A stretch of 26,167 nt of DNA, from contig JAZUKV010000024.1 of assembly GCA_045643465.1 (NCBI GenBank), positions 1 through 26,167 of the forward strand, read 5' to 3'. The translations under genes were made by a program, and so were the position numbers. The notes under the pieces were generated by a model. The model did no database searches and had not been told where the DNA came from. It saw only the letters and a program-made list of their open reading frames with translations. Every line of letters starts with the position of its first letter. Positions within the stretch are counted from its first letter, which is position 1. Positions 8,101 to 15,385 of this stretch are shown here, in pieces. Source of the DNA: CAG-492 sp045643465. Its GTDB lineage: Bacteria; Bacillota; Clostridia; TANB77; CAG-508.

Positions 8101-8500
8101 TGAAAAAGAAGGAATAAGGTTCTTTAAATTGACAGGTCAAACTAAAGTAAACGAGAGAATTCAATTAGTTGATGAATTTAATGAAAATCCTGATATTAAA
8201 GTATTCTTAATTTCATTAAAAGCAGGTGGAACAGGACTTAACCTAATTGGTGCAGATATGGTAATTCACTATGATCCATGGTGGAATATATCTGCAGAAA
8301 ATCAAGCAACAGATAGAACTTATAGAATTGGTCAGAAAAGAAATGTTCAAGTATATAAATTGATAACAAAGAATTCTATAGAAGAAAAAATTTATGAGTT
8401 GCAGCAAAGAAAAGCAAAATTAGTGGATAATATGTTATCAACTAATGAAACATTTATTAATAAATTGACTAAAGATGAAATTATGGAGTTATTCAAATAG
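5192..8500 (+). CDS. SWIM zinc-finger SNF2-family helicase
   Basis: A 1102-residue protein. Residues 71-85 form a SWIM finger (Cys71-x-Cys73 ... Cys83-x-His85). The middle (about 100-620) fits the bacterial SNF2-associated region. The C-terminal 450 residues hold an intact Swi2/Snf2 motor: Walker A DDMGLGKT (about 662-669), DEAQ box (764-767), LTGTPIENS, SLKAGGTGLN, and motif VI QATDRTYRIGQ (from about 1038). These proteins are ATP-dependent DNA translocases that remodel protein-DNA complexes, and their cellular role in Firmicutes is not well defined. The full length argues against a fragment of a restriction or defence operon. It is monocistronic, with its own promoter and terminator; SD AAAAGGGG lies 7-14 nt upstream. 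Confidence 0.93.
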   Translation: MLVNKKILEEIYYDADEEKISKVHELLKNENIKIIKATYEDEENFELHAKTDDPNDIYVKVQKNELVDYRCTCKEFKETNCLCHHIIAAVDSFNNNKEYLSAFSKESVEQESKIYNKANQYKIFNQILNSFYNGLYAKDDDVNTSKNTSEQIDLKAKLICNTVNKEIHIEFKLYQGKFNYKIRDLVQFYENFMDGEVHKYGNKIEFKHIRENMNSDCYKLLDFALKYSEIIKYANEATGQQRYLGKVMRESEILLSNTGIDEIFNVYDGNYAKLKVDNKYERLLTLFSSEEPEIKFLLEEYDDENFKLYPNIDIYNYYVISGKEYDYIYVNKEVHRCTKQYKDTVIKLLNLFKNNFTNEIIFKKSDLPKFYSLVVPNIEKYFEVKDIKEEELEKYIPQELYVKVFLDVIEKGYITADIKFGYKDFEFNPLINDNSIKISRDVVKESKALEVFVNTGFMLDQQNSRLILADDEKIYNFLSEEIVFYMKNFEILVTDAFKKKEIKHPKITNMGIKVENNLLKLDFKELNFSMLEIVEIMEYYKLRKKFYKLNDGTFLDLQENETLEFLEKLNIDENFDYKQLESGELELPVYRTLYLDKILKNSNINSNKNAEFRNFVNNIQNSEEENIETPNGLKATLRRYQQTGYKWLKNLDNYGLGGILADDMGLGKTLQVITLILDYNEKNQNPKTTLVVCPSSLSLNWYNEINKFAPSLKALVISGNAEERKKKINNLEDYNVIITSYDLLKRDVEEYKQKDYEFKYIIADEAQYIKNNNTQNFKAIKEIKAETRFALTGTPIENSLAELWSIFDFSMPGYLYGYKHFKETFETPIIREEDLYKTKKLKMLIEPFILRRIKEEVLTELPEKTVTVLNSEMEDEQHKIYMTYMAEAREEVENELIANGFEKNQMKILALLMRLRQICCHPSLFLENYEAGSGKLNQCLEIIKDAVEGNHKILLFSGYTSMFDLIEPELEKEGIRFFKLTGQTKVNERIQLVDEFNENPDIKVFLISLKAGGTGLNLIGADMVIHYDPWWNISAENQATDRTYRIGQKRNVQVYKLITKNSIEEKIYELQQRKAKLVDNMLSTNETFINKLTKDEIMELFK

Positions 8501-8503
8501 TTT

Positions 8504-8536
8504 AAAAGCTAGTATAGAATCTATACTAGCTTTTTT
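8504..8536. terminator. Bidirectional terminator between SNF2 and PH-domain genes
   Basis: Perfect 14-bp stem AAAAGCTAGTATAG/CTATACTAGCTTTT (8504-8517 with 8521-8534), 3-nt loop, with T-tracts on both strands. It lies in the 40-base gap between convergent genes. Confidence 0.9.
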
Positions 8537-8540
8537 GTCA

Positions 8541-8939
8541 TTAATGTAAGTCATTATCATTATCATCATAATCGCCATCGCCATCTTCAATGCTTGTCAT
8601 ATATTCTCTGCTTGCAACTCTTTTTTTAGTTCTTTCTTTTTCAACAGCGTCTGATAAAAGATCTTTAATTTCTTTTGATTTTTTTATACTTTGAATATCA
8701 AATTCTGGTGTACTTTTGTCACCTGAGCAACAATGAATTGTTCCAAGGCCAAAAATTCTTTGACCTATTTTTCTATTTAATGTGACGTCCATTATTCTAT
8801 ATAATCTAATTTCTTCTTGTTTTATATTGAAAAATCCAGTTTGAATTGTTAGTTTTTCCGTTGTTAATTCATATTTGGTAAATGACCATGGCAATCCAAA
8901 AATAGTTCTTTTTCTATCTTTCCATAAAACCTCTTTCAT
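8541..8939 (-). CDS. PH-domain (bPH2/YdbT-like) protein
   Basis: A 132-residue protein. Residues about 5-95 match a bacterial pleckstrin-homology fold: WSFTKYELTTEKLTIQTGFFNIKQEEIRLYRIMDVTL, then the RIFGLGTIHC turn and a final strand and helix (FDIQSIKKSKEIKDLLSDAVEKER). These features are typical of bPH2/DUF304 domains. The family usually has membrane segments, but this one has none, so it is a soluble stand-alone domain. The tail is acidic (DGDGDYDDNDND). Function is unknown. GGAGGAAAA lies 5-13 nt upstream of the start. A strong promoter sits just upstream. Confidence 0.78.
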   Translation of the reverse strand: MKEVLWKDRKRTIFGLPWSFTKYELTTEKLTIQTGFFNIKQEEIRLYRIMDVTLNRKIGQRIFGLGTIHCCSGDKSTPEFDIQSIKKSKEIKDLLSDAVEKERTKKRVASREYMTSIEDGDGDYDDNDNDLH

Positions 8940-8961
8940 ATAATTTTCCTCCTATGACTAT

Positions 8962-8990
8962 ATATTAATACAATAAAGCAATAATGTCAA
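8962..8990 (-). promoter_or_regulatory. Promoter of the PH-domain gene
   Basis: On the minus strand a consensus TTGACA (8985-8990), 17 nt, then TAATAT (8962-8967), 22 bases upstream of the start codon. Confidence 0.8.
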
Positions 8991-9025
8991 TTTTAAGCAA
9001 ACGAAGTTGGTATTATTTTATTTAC

Positions 9026-9054
9026 TTGTAATTATTTGGTAAATGTGCTATAAA
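9026..9054 (+). promoter_or_regulatory. Promoter of murL-murD2
   Basis: TTGTAA at 9026-9031, 17 nt, TATAAA at 9049-9054. The predicted leader is about 85 bases long and AT-rich, with no recognisable riboswitch fold. Confidence 0.65.
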
Positions 9055-9146
9055 TAATAAGAAATTAATTAAGTGTCAAAATTTTTTTATAGTGAATAAT
9101 ATAAAGAAAAATATATAAAATATTTAAGAAAAAGAGAGGAACTTTT

Positions 9147-10520
9147 ATGGATAAGTCTTTGCAATTTGAAGAATATAGATCAAAATATAAAGAATTTTAT
9201 TATAATAGTTATTCATTGCATGAGGACAATGAAGCTATTTATTTAGAGTATGATTTTGAAATTCCAGGATTAGCAAGTTTCAACCCAAAGTTAAAAATAT
9301 TAAAGAAAAATATGAAATTTAAAAGTATTGATACTGTGTATGCGAAAAATATGGTTTTTAATATTGGGTTAATTGAGCTTATTAGTTATTGGAAATGTGT
9401 ATGTCCACCTAAAGTGGTAATAAAATGTGGATATCTTGATGAAAATCAAATCAATTGGTGGAAAAAAATATATTACTATGGATTAGGAGAATTATTTTTT
9501 ACTAATAGTATTAAAACAAATTTTGATGATTTTTTAACTATTGAATGTGCAAAAAATACAGAAAAATTTGAATATGATAAAATTGAAGAAGAGCCAAGTG
9601 GTTATATTGTTCCAATAGGCGGAGGAAAAGATTCAGTAGTAACATTGGAAACATTAAAAGTAGATAAAAATAGAGATTTTGCATTAATAATAAATCCAAA
9701 ACCAGTAACACTTAAATGTGCAGAAATAGCTGGTTTTGGAGCAGATAATATTATAGAAATTTATAGATCAATAGATAAAAATATTTTAGATTTAAATGCG
9801 AAAGGATACATTAATGGACATACACCTTTTTCAGCAATGTTAGCATTTGTATCATATTTTATAGCACATTTATTATCAAAAAAATATGTAGCTTTATCAA
9901 ACGAAAATAGTGCAAATGAGTCAAACGTAATTGGTGAAAAAGTAAATCACCAGTATTCAAAAAGCTTTGAATTTGAATGTGATTTTGAAGAGTATTCTTC
10001 AAAATATTTAAAAGCACCTGTAAAATATTTTAGCTTTTTAAGACCTTTAAATGAATTACAAATAGCTAAGATATTTTCAAAGCACGAACAATATCATAAA
10101 ACCTTTAAAAGCTGTAATGTAGGTAGCAAAAGTGCTGAATGGAAATGGTGTTGTAATTGTGCAAAATGTCTTTTTGCATATATCATACTTAGCCCATTTT
10201 TATATAAACAAAAGTTAGTTGATATATTTGGTGAAGATTTATATGAAAATAAAAATTTATTAGATACATTTGTAGAGCTAACTGGAAATGGTAAGACAAA
10301 ACCTTTTGATTGTGTAGGAACATATGAAGAAGTTAATTATGCTGTAAGCAAAACTATAGAAAATATAGAATTGTCAAATTGTGAATTGCCTTATTTATTA
10401 AAATATTATAAAGAAAATATTGGTCTAGCTGATACAACTGAAGATATTACTAAAAGATATGTTGATGAAAATAATTTAAATTATGAGCAAAATCAGATGT
10501 TAAGAAAAGAGGTTTTTTAG
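9147..10520 (+). CDS. murL: UDP-MurNAc-L-Ala-L-Glu epimerase (MurL)
   Basis: A 457-residue protein that I recognise as MurL, which epimerises the terminal L-Glu of UDP-MurNAc-L-Ala-L-Glu to D-Glu using ATP. The route was worked out in Xanthomonas oryzae. Family features visible: ISYWKCVCPPKVV and WWKKIYYYGLGELFF in the N-terminal half; a PP-loop-like nucleotide site GGGKDS at residues 158-163; NGHTPFSAMLAF; ALSNENSANESN at 249-260; and a cysteine cluster (Cys323, Cys335, Cys336, Cys338, Cys341) that may bind metal. The next gene is a MurD homologue one base after the stop, matching the known functional partner. It replaces the need for free D-glutamate from a racemase. Activity is inferred from motifs and context. 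The start is supported by GAGAGGAAC (9133-9141) upstream. Confidence 0.9.
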   Translation: MDKSLQFEEYRSKYKEFYYNSYSLHEDNEAIYLEYDFEIPGLASFNPKLKILKKNMKFKSIDTVYAKNMVFNIGLIELISYWKCVCPPKVVIKCGYLDENQINWWKKIYYYGLGELFFTNSIKTNFDDFLTIECAKNTEKFEYDKIEEEPSGYIVPIGGGKDSVVTLETLKVDKNRDFALIINPKPVTLKCAEIAGFGADNIIEIYRSIDKNILDLNAKGYINGHTPFSAMLAFVSYFIAHLLSKKYVALSNENSANESNVIGEKVNHQYSKSFEFECDFEEYSSKYLKAPVKYFSFLRPLNELQIAKIFSKHEQYHKTFKSCNVGSKSAEWKWCCNCAKCLFAYIILSPFLYKQKLVDIFGEDLYENKNLLDTFVELTGNGKTKPFDCVGTYEEVNYAVSKTIENIELSNCELPYLLKYYKENIGLADTTEDITKRYVDENNLNYEQNQMLRKEVF

Positions 10521-10521
10521 A

Positions 10522-11865
10522 TTGATAAAAGATTTAATAGAATATTTTGAAAATAAAAAAATACTTATTCTAGGTTTTGGTAGAGAAGGTCAATCAAGTT
10601 ATAAATTGATAAGAAAATATTTAGATAATCAAAAATTGTACATTGCAGATCAAAAATTAGATTTCCAAAATGATTTTGATTTTCTAGAAGAGGATAATAA
10701 TATAGCTTGTATAAGCGGAGATAACTATTTGGAGCATTTAGACGAATATGATATTATATTGAAATCTCCAGGAATTTCTTTTGCTCAAATAGATATCACT
10801 AACATAAGAAAGAAAATTAAATCACAATTGGAGCTTGTATTAGAGTTTTTTAATTTTTTTACAATTGGTATTACTGGAACAAAAGGTAAAAGTACAACAA
10901 GCTCTTTGATATACCAAATTTTAAAAGATCAAAATGTTAAATGTAAACTTTTAGGAAATATTGGTATACCAATTTTTGATTATGTTGATACATTAGATTT
11001 TGATACAACATTAGTGTTAGAGCTATCATCACATCAATTAGAATTTATAGAAAAATCACCAAATATTGCTGTTTTACTAAATATATATCCAGAGCATTTA
11101 GATCATTATAAATCTTTTGATGATTATGCAGAAGCAAAATGCAATATATACAAAAATCAAAGCAGAATAGATTGGTTTTTCTATGGAGCTGATAATGAAA
11201 CTTTAAAAGAAAAAGTATTTAATCCAACTGCAAAAACATATAGAGTATCTTTATCAGATTCAGAAGAAAACAATTTATATATTAAAAATGAAATGGTTTA
11301 TTTTAATGATGATCCAATCTATGATATAAATGCACCTAAAATTTTAAAGGGTGATTATAATTTAAATAATATAATGTTTGCTTTAGGAGTTGCTAAAGTA
11401 TTGGAATTAGATATGAAAAAGGCTGAAGAAACAATAGCAAATTTCAAATCACTACCACATAGATTAGAATATGTAGGAAATTTTGATGGAGTTGATTATT
11501 ACGATAATAGTATAGGGACAATCCCAATGGCCACTATTGAGGCAGTTAAAGCTCTTAAAAATGTAGATACTTTAATAATTGGTGGTATGGATAGAGGAAT
11601 TGGATATGAAGAGCTTATAGATTTTATTAATAATTCAGACATTACAAATGTAGTGTGTATGCCTAAAACAGGTCATGATATTGCACCATATCTAAATAAT
11701 AATAGAGCAATTATAGTAGAAACATTAGAAGAAGCTGTTAAAGTATCTAAGGAAAAGACAGCGAAAGGAAAGATTTGTTTGCTTGCGCCAGCGGCAGCTA
11801 GTTATGGATTTTTTAAAAACTTTGAAGAAAAAGGTGATATGTTTCAAAAATTAGTAAGAAATTAA
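10522..11865 (+). CDS. murD2: UDP-MurNAc-L-Ala--L-glutamate ligase (MurD2-type)
   Basis: A 447-residue Mur ligase of MurD type: N-terminal Rossmann segment KKILILGFGREGQSSY; ATP loop GTKGKST at 119-125; ELSSHQLEF; NIYPEHLDHY; and the C-terminal lobe. It would add glutamate to UDP-MurNAc-L-Ala. The conserved SKATN segment of ordinary MurD, which contacts ATP and D-Glu, here reads NSIGTIP (329-335), losing the lysine. With murL directly upstream, this argues for L-Glu as substrate (MurD2) rather than D-Glu, although classical MurD cannot be excluded from sequence alone. Start is TTG, one base after the murL stop, with AAGAGG about 10 nt upstream; translation is probably coupled. Confidence 0.85.
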   Translation: MIKDLIEYFENKKILILGFGREGQSSYKLIRKYLDNQKLYIADQKLDFQNDFDFLEEDNNIACISGDNYLEHLDEYDIILKSPGISFAQIDITNIRKKIKSQLELVLEFFNFFTIGITGTKGKSTTSSLIYQILKDQNVKCKLLGNIGIPIFDYVDTLDFDTTLVLELSSHQLEFIEKSPNIAVLLNIYPEHLDHYKSFDDYAEAKCNIYKNQSRIDWFFYGADNETLKEKVFNPTAKTYRVSLSDSEENNLYIKNEMVYFNDDPIYDINAPKILKGDYNLNNIMFALGVAKVLELDMKKAEETIANFKSLPHRLEYVGNFDGVDYYDNSIGTIPMATIEAVKALKNVDTLIIGGMDRGIGYEELIDFINNSDITNVVCMPKTGHDIAPYLNNNRAIIVETLEEAVKVSKEKTAKGKICLLAPAAASYGFFKNFEEKGDMFQKLVRN

Positions 11866-11889
11866 TTTTGATATATCATTTAAGATAAG

Positions 11890-11918
11890 ATGCTTTTGAT
11901 TATTCAAGAGCATTTTTT
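11890..11918 (+). terminator. Intrinsic terminator of murL-murD2
   Basis: 8-bp stem ATGCTTTT/AAGAGCAT (one G-U; 11890-11897 with 11906-11913), 8-nt loop, then TTTTTT. No clear promoter for trmFO is visible in the remaining 26 bases, so read-through may supply it. Confidence 0.75.
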
Positions 11919-11944
11919 AATACATTAAAATAGAGGAGAAAAAA

Positions 11945-13309
11945 ATGAAAGATTATATTACTGTAATAGGTGGAGGTCTTGCAGGTTCAGAAGCGGCATA
12001 TCAAATTGCAAAAGCTGGAATAAAAGTTAAATTATATGAAATGAAACCTAAAAAATTTTCACCGGCACATTCTAATAAAAATTTAGCAGAAATTGTTTGT
12101 AGTAATTCGTTTAAATCAAATTTACATACTAATGCTTGCGGTTTATTAAAAGAAGAATTAAGATTACTAGATTCGTTATTAATTAGAATTGCAGATGAAA
12201 ATGCTATTCCAGCAGGACAAGCATTAGCTGTAGATAGGGAATGTTTTGCAAAATGTGTCACTGAGAGCTTAAGAAAATTAGAAAATATTGAAATTATTAA
12301 TGAAGAGCTTGGAGAAAATATCCATTTGCAAGATATAGTAAATGACGGAATTGTTATTGTAGCAACCGGTCCACTAACATCTGATTTATTGTCAAAAGAA
12401 ATATTGCAAATAATAGGAACAAATGATTTACATTTTTATGATGCTGCAGCCCCAATCATAACAAAGGATTCTATTGATATGGAAATAGCTTTTTGGGGAG
12501 ACAGATATGATCAAGAAAGAGCAAAAGATGAAGAAATAGAGGATTGGAAAACAAGAGCTAAGGATATCAAAGAAGCAGATTATATAAATCTTCCAATGAA
12601 TAAAGAGGAATATGAAACTTTTTGGAATGAACTTGTAAATAGTGAAATTGTTGAGCTACATGAATTCGAAAAAAGAGAAATATTTGAAGGGTGTATGCCA
12701 ATAGAAGTTATGGCAAAAAGAGGAATTGATACATTAAGATTTGGTCCATTAAAACCAGTAGGGTTTACAGATCCTAGAACTGGATATAGACCATATGCTG
12801 TTGTTCAATTAAGGCAAGATAATACAGAGGGGACTATTTATAATTTAGTAGGATTTCAAACTAATTTAAAATTTGGAGAGCAAAAAAGAGTGTTTAGCCT
12901 AATTCCTGGATTAAAAAATGCAGAATTTGAAAAATATGGAGTTATGCATAGAAATACATATATAAATTCTACAAAATTGTTAGATAATACATATAATTTT
13001 AAGTCAAATAATAATCTATTTTTTGCTGGACAAATAACAGGTGTAGAAGGATATGTGGAATCAATTTCTTCAGGGTTAGTAGCAGCGTTAAATGCTATAG
13101 AAATGTATAAAAAATCGGGTAACAAAAAAATATTCAGCGAATTAACAATGATTGGTGCTTTAGCAAAATATATTTCATCAGAAAATGAAAGTTTCCAACC
13201 AATGAATGCTAATTTTGGTATATTGCCTCCAATGGAAGAAAAAATCAAGGACAAAAAGCTAAGATATGAAAAATTAGCAGATAGGGCATTAGAAAATTTA
13301 AATAAATAA
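11945..13309 (+). CDS. trmFO: tRNA m5U54 methyltransferase TrmFO (folate/FAD-dependent)
   Basis: A 454-residue flavoprotein that methylates U54 of tRNA with methylenetetrahydrofolate as carbon donor. Features: FAD-binding IGGGLAGSEAA at residues 8-18; YEMKPKKFSPAH; VCSNSFKSN with Cys52; FEGCMPIEVMAKRG with Cys250, which should be the catalytic cysteine equivalent; TLRFGPLKPVG; and the C-terminal FAD segment FFAGQITGVEGYVES. It is slightly longer than the roughly 435-residue Bacillus enzyme. SD TAGAGGAG lies 7-14 nt upstream of ATG. Confidence 0.97.
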   Translation: MKDYITVIGGGLAGSEAAYQIAKAGIKVKLYEMKPKKFSPAHSNKNLAEIVCSNSFKSNLHTNACGLLKEELRLLDSLLIRIADENAIPAGQALAVDRECFAKCVTESLRKLENIEIINEELGENIHLQDIVNDGIVIVATGPLTSDLLSKEILQIIGTNDLHFYDAAAPIITKDSIDMEIAFWGDRYDQERAKDEEIEDWKTRAKDIKEADYINLPMNKEEYETFWNELVNSEIVELHEFEKREIFEGCMPIEVMAKRGIDTLRFGPLKPVGFTDPRTGYRPYAVVQLRQDNTEGTIYNLVGFQTNLKFGEQKRVFSLIPGLKNAEFEKYGVMHRNTYINSTKLLDNTYNFKSNNNLFFAGQITGVEGYVESISSGLVAALNAIEMYKKSGNKKIFSELTMIGALAKYISSENESFQPMNANFGILPPMEEKIKDKKLRYEKLADRALENLNK

Positions 13310-13318
13310 TATTTTATA

Positions 13319-13347
13319 TAGACAAATAAATAATTTAATAATATAAT
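13319..13347 (+). promoter_or_regulatory. Promoter of the YdbC-like gene
   Basis: TAGACA at 13319-13324, 17 nt, then TATAAT at 13342-13347, 28 bases before the start codon and just after the trmFO stop. Confidence 0.65.
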
Positions 13348-13375
13348 AAAAAAAACAAAAGTGGAGGTTGGAAAA

Positions 13376-13591
13376 ATGGCTGAATTAAAATTTGAAATAA
13401 TTGAAAAAATAGGAGTTTTATCTGAAACAGACAAAGGATGGAAAAAAGAGCTAAATCTAGTAAAATGGAATGATTTTGCACCAAAGTATGATTTAAGAGA
13501 TTGGAATGAAGATCATACAAGAATGGGAAAAGGCTTAACATTAACAAAAGACGAATTAGATCAATTAAAAGAAGTTTTAAATAAAATGTAA
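13376..13591 (+). CDS. YdbC/PC4-like single-strand nucleic-acid-binding protein
   Basis: A 71-residue protein, MAELKFEIIEKIGVLSE.., with GWKKELNLVKWND, KYDLRDWNEDHTRMGKGLTLT and an amphipathic C-terminal helix (DELDQLKEVLNKM). This is the YdbC family, whose fold is that of the PC4 single-strand-binding domain; related proteins bind ssDNA and may modulate transcription. The reading frame is open from a GTG at 13361, but that codon overlaps the SD GTGGAGG (13361-13367), so ATG 13376 is the start. Confidence 0.85.
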   Translation: MAELKFEIIEKIGVLSETDKGWKKELNLVKWNDFAPKYDLRDWNEDHTRMGKGLTLTKDELDQLKEVLNKM

Positions 13592-13612
13592 TTTACAAAG
13601 GTAAGGCTAATC

Positions 13613-13816
13613 ATGGAAGAGAATTTTGAAGATATTTTTGAGTCAATAAATTCTTTGCACAAAAAATATAGTTCAAAAGAATATAGAGAAAATATTGATA
13701 ACTTTAATGAAAACTCTAAAGAATTAGAGCGTATTTTAGAAAAATATAGAACTGATAAAAAATGTACAGCTAACGAGGATAATAAAAATAAAAAATTAAA
13801 AAAAGTGCTTTATTAA
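13613..13816 (+). CDS. Small charged protein of unknown function
   Basis: A 67-residue protein, acidic in the first half and basic in the last third (CTANEDNKNKKLKKVLY), probably largely helical (HKKYSSKEY, NENSKELERILEKY). No family recognised. It follows the YdbC-like gene by 21 bases with a weak SD-like AAAGGTAAGG (13597-13606), so the two are probably co-transcribed. Its last codons and stop are embedded in the terminator hairpin. Codon use resembles that of its neighbours, but because it is short I cannot rule out that it is not translated. Confidence 0.5.
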   Translation: MEENFEDIFESINSLHKKYSSKEYRENIDNFNENSKELERILEKYRTDKKCTANEDNKNKKLKKVLY

Positions 13817-13828
13817 GCACTTTTTTTT
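13798..13828. terminator. Bidirectional terminator overlapping the small gene's stop
   Basis: Perfect 13-bp stem AAAAAAAGTGCTT/AAGCACTTTTTTT (13798-13810 with 13815-13827), loop TATT. It has T-tracts on both strands, so it can also end transcription of the minus-strand flippase gene. The TAA at 13814-13816 lies in the loop and the base of the 3' arm. Confidence 0.85.
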
Positions 13829-13852
13829 CTGAAAATAAAAGGGGATGTTGTT

Positions 13853-13885
13853 GTTAGTAACAGGAGTAAATAGTTTGTTACTAAC
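13853..13885. repeat. 9-bp perfect inverted repeat, 15-nt spacer
   Basis: GTTAGTAAC (13853-13861) and GTTACTAAC (13877-13885). It sits between convergent genes, downstream of both. It has no T-run, so it is not an obvious terminator. An mRNA 3' structure or protein site are both possible. Confidence 0.5.
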
Positions 13886-13951
13886 TTGTTAATAATATAA
13901 CAATAGATTTTGTCTATATTGTGAACTTTAAGTGATATGTAAGAAAAGATT

Positions 13952-15262
13952 TTAATTATTTTTATGAAGTTTATGTTTTAGGCAGAAATAGCTAGTTAAA
14001 AAATTAAAAATTTCACTAAAGTATAAGATAAAGATATAGCCATTAATTCCATAGATAGGAATCAAAAATTTAATAAATAATATGCATGTTAGCAAATCTA
14101 CAATATTTATTAGCATTACGATTATTTGACAATTTAAGCTTTTTAGAAGAGAATCTATAACATTATCCAAATAAATAAATATAATAATGGGTGACAGAAT
14201 TTTTAAATAATTTAAAATATTTAAATTGGGATATAAATATTTATTAATTGGAACAGCACAAACAATTAAGATTGTGCATGAAATTATGGCAAAAATTAAA
14301 GTCAACTTTAAACATTTTGAAGATATATTTTTTAATTTATTTTTCTCAGTTAGTGGATTATATGTGGATAGCTTAGGTAAAAGAAGAGCATTAAAAGACT
14401 GAATAAATGTAAATGGAAACAAAATCAAAGTAAAAATAGTTCCATTTATTAATCCATATATTGATAAAGCTTCATTATAAGATAAACCATAAAGTATAAA
14501 TGATGTTGGAATAATTGTTGTTTTTATTGTTGAAAGCCCAGATTTTATATAAGTAGTAAAAGCAATTGGTAAAGCAATTTTACAAATAGGTTTAATGAAG
14601 GATGGATGCGAGGTATCTATTTGGTGTTTAATTTCGATTATTGATTTATAGTATTTTAAAGATAGATATATACAAGAAAGAATATCAGATATTAAAATAC
14701 TTAAAATAAGTGATAAGCAGATTGAATTTTGATTGAAAAATAAATTTAACTTGCAAGCAATAAGTATTATGATTATTTGTAAAAAAGTTTCAATAAGTTG
14801 TGATATTACACCAGTTTTTATTTGTTCAATAGCTATAAAATATCCGTTTAATACAGATGAGATAGAGCAAAATGGTAATGAAATGGCAAGTATGTATATA
14901 TAAAATAAAGGGATACTACAATTTAATATTTTTTCTTCGATATAATTGGATAAATAAAAAATAAAAGCAAATGCTACAATGCAAAAAAATAAACTATATT
15001 TAATACAGGATTTTATAATAGATGTTTTAGTACCATAATTTTTTCGAGAATGTTCAATAGCTATTAATCTTGTGGAAGCTAGATTTATTCCAGAGCTAGA
15101 TATAGTAAGAATTAATCCAAAAAAGGACATTATTAAATGCCACTGGCCTAAATTACTACTAGAAATTGTATTGGACAAAAATATATTAAAGGTAATTGTA
15201 ATACTTTTTAAAATAATAGTAAAAATTGTTAAAAATATTCCATTTTTTATAAAGATACGCAT
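13952..15262 (-). CDS. SpoVB-like polysaccharide/lipid-II flippase (MOP superfamily)
   Basis: A protein of about 436 residues with 12 or more hydrophobic segments throughout. The N-terminus (MRIFIKNGIFLTIFTII .. SSNLGQWHLIMSFFGLILTISSSGI) follows the pattern of SpoVB/MurJ-type MOP exporters, in which a 'G..LG.YqLi.....lllTlassGi' stretch is typical. These flip lipid-linked oligosaccharides or lipid II across the membrane. Substrate cannot be told from sequence; neighbouring murA and the sporulation genes favour a peptidoglycan or spore-cortex role. The frame is open to 15349, but the family N-terminus and a GGAG 11 nt upstream favour ATG 15262. It is strongly basic and divergent from murA. 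Confidence 0.75.
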   Translation of the reverse strand: MRIFIKNGIFLTIFTIILKSITITFNIFLSNTISSSNLGQWHLIMSFFGLILTISSSGINLASTRLIAIEHSRKNYGTKTSIIKSCIKYSLFFCIVAFAFIFYLSNYIEEKILNCSIPLFYIYILAISLPFCSISSVLNGYFIAIEQIKTGVISQLIETFLQIIIILIACKLNLFFNQNSICLSLILSILISDILSCIYLSLKYYKSIIEIKHQIDTSHPSFIKPICKIALPIAFTTYIKSGLSTIKTTIIPTSFILYGLSYNEALSIYGLINGTIFTLILFPFTFIQSFNALLLPKLSTYNPLTEKNKLKNISSKCLKLTLIFAIISCTILIVCAVPINKYLYPNLNILNYLKILSPIIIFIYLDNVIDSLLKSLNCQIIVMLINIVDLLTCILFIKFLIPIYGINGYIFILYFSEIFNFLTSYFCLKHKLHKNN

Positions 15263-15295
15263 AATTTTATAAACTCCAGTATTTTTTTTAATCAT

Positions 15296-15324
15296 ATGAA
15301 AGAAAAATTTTATTATTCTATAAA
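15296..15324 (+). promoter_or_regulatory. Weak candidate promoter of murA
   Basis: ATGAAA at 15296-15301, 17 nt, TATAAA at 15319-15324, in the divergent gap between the flippase gene and murA. The -35 is poor and this is only a candidate. Confidence 0.3.
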
Positions 15325-15385
15325 TATTAAAGCAGACATAAAGTAACATAAAATGCCAACTTACATAATATATAGCATAAACTTT

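Noticed and set aside
5192..8500. SNF2 helicase as part of a defence island
   Set aside because: It has its own promoter and terminator, and no nuclease, methylase or other defence gene is adjacent. It looks like a stand-alone housekeeping SWIM/SNF2 protein.
9618..9635. Reading of the GGGKDS protein as a tRNA-modifying or amidotransferase PP-loop enzyme
   Set aside because: The overall length, the NGHTPFSA and SNENSANES segments, the Cys cluster and the adjacent MurD-type ligase fit MurL better than any PP-loop tRNA enzyme I know.
12856..13434. 192-codon open frame on the minus strand
   Set aside because: It lies opposite trmFO and the YdbC-like gene, both clear family members. The translation is low-complexity and has no recognisable domain or SD.
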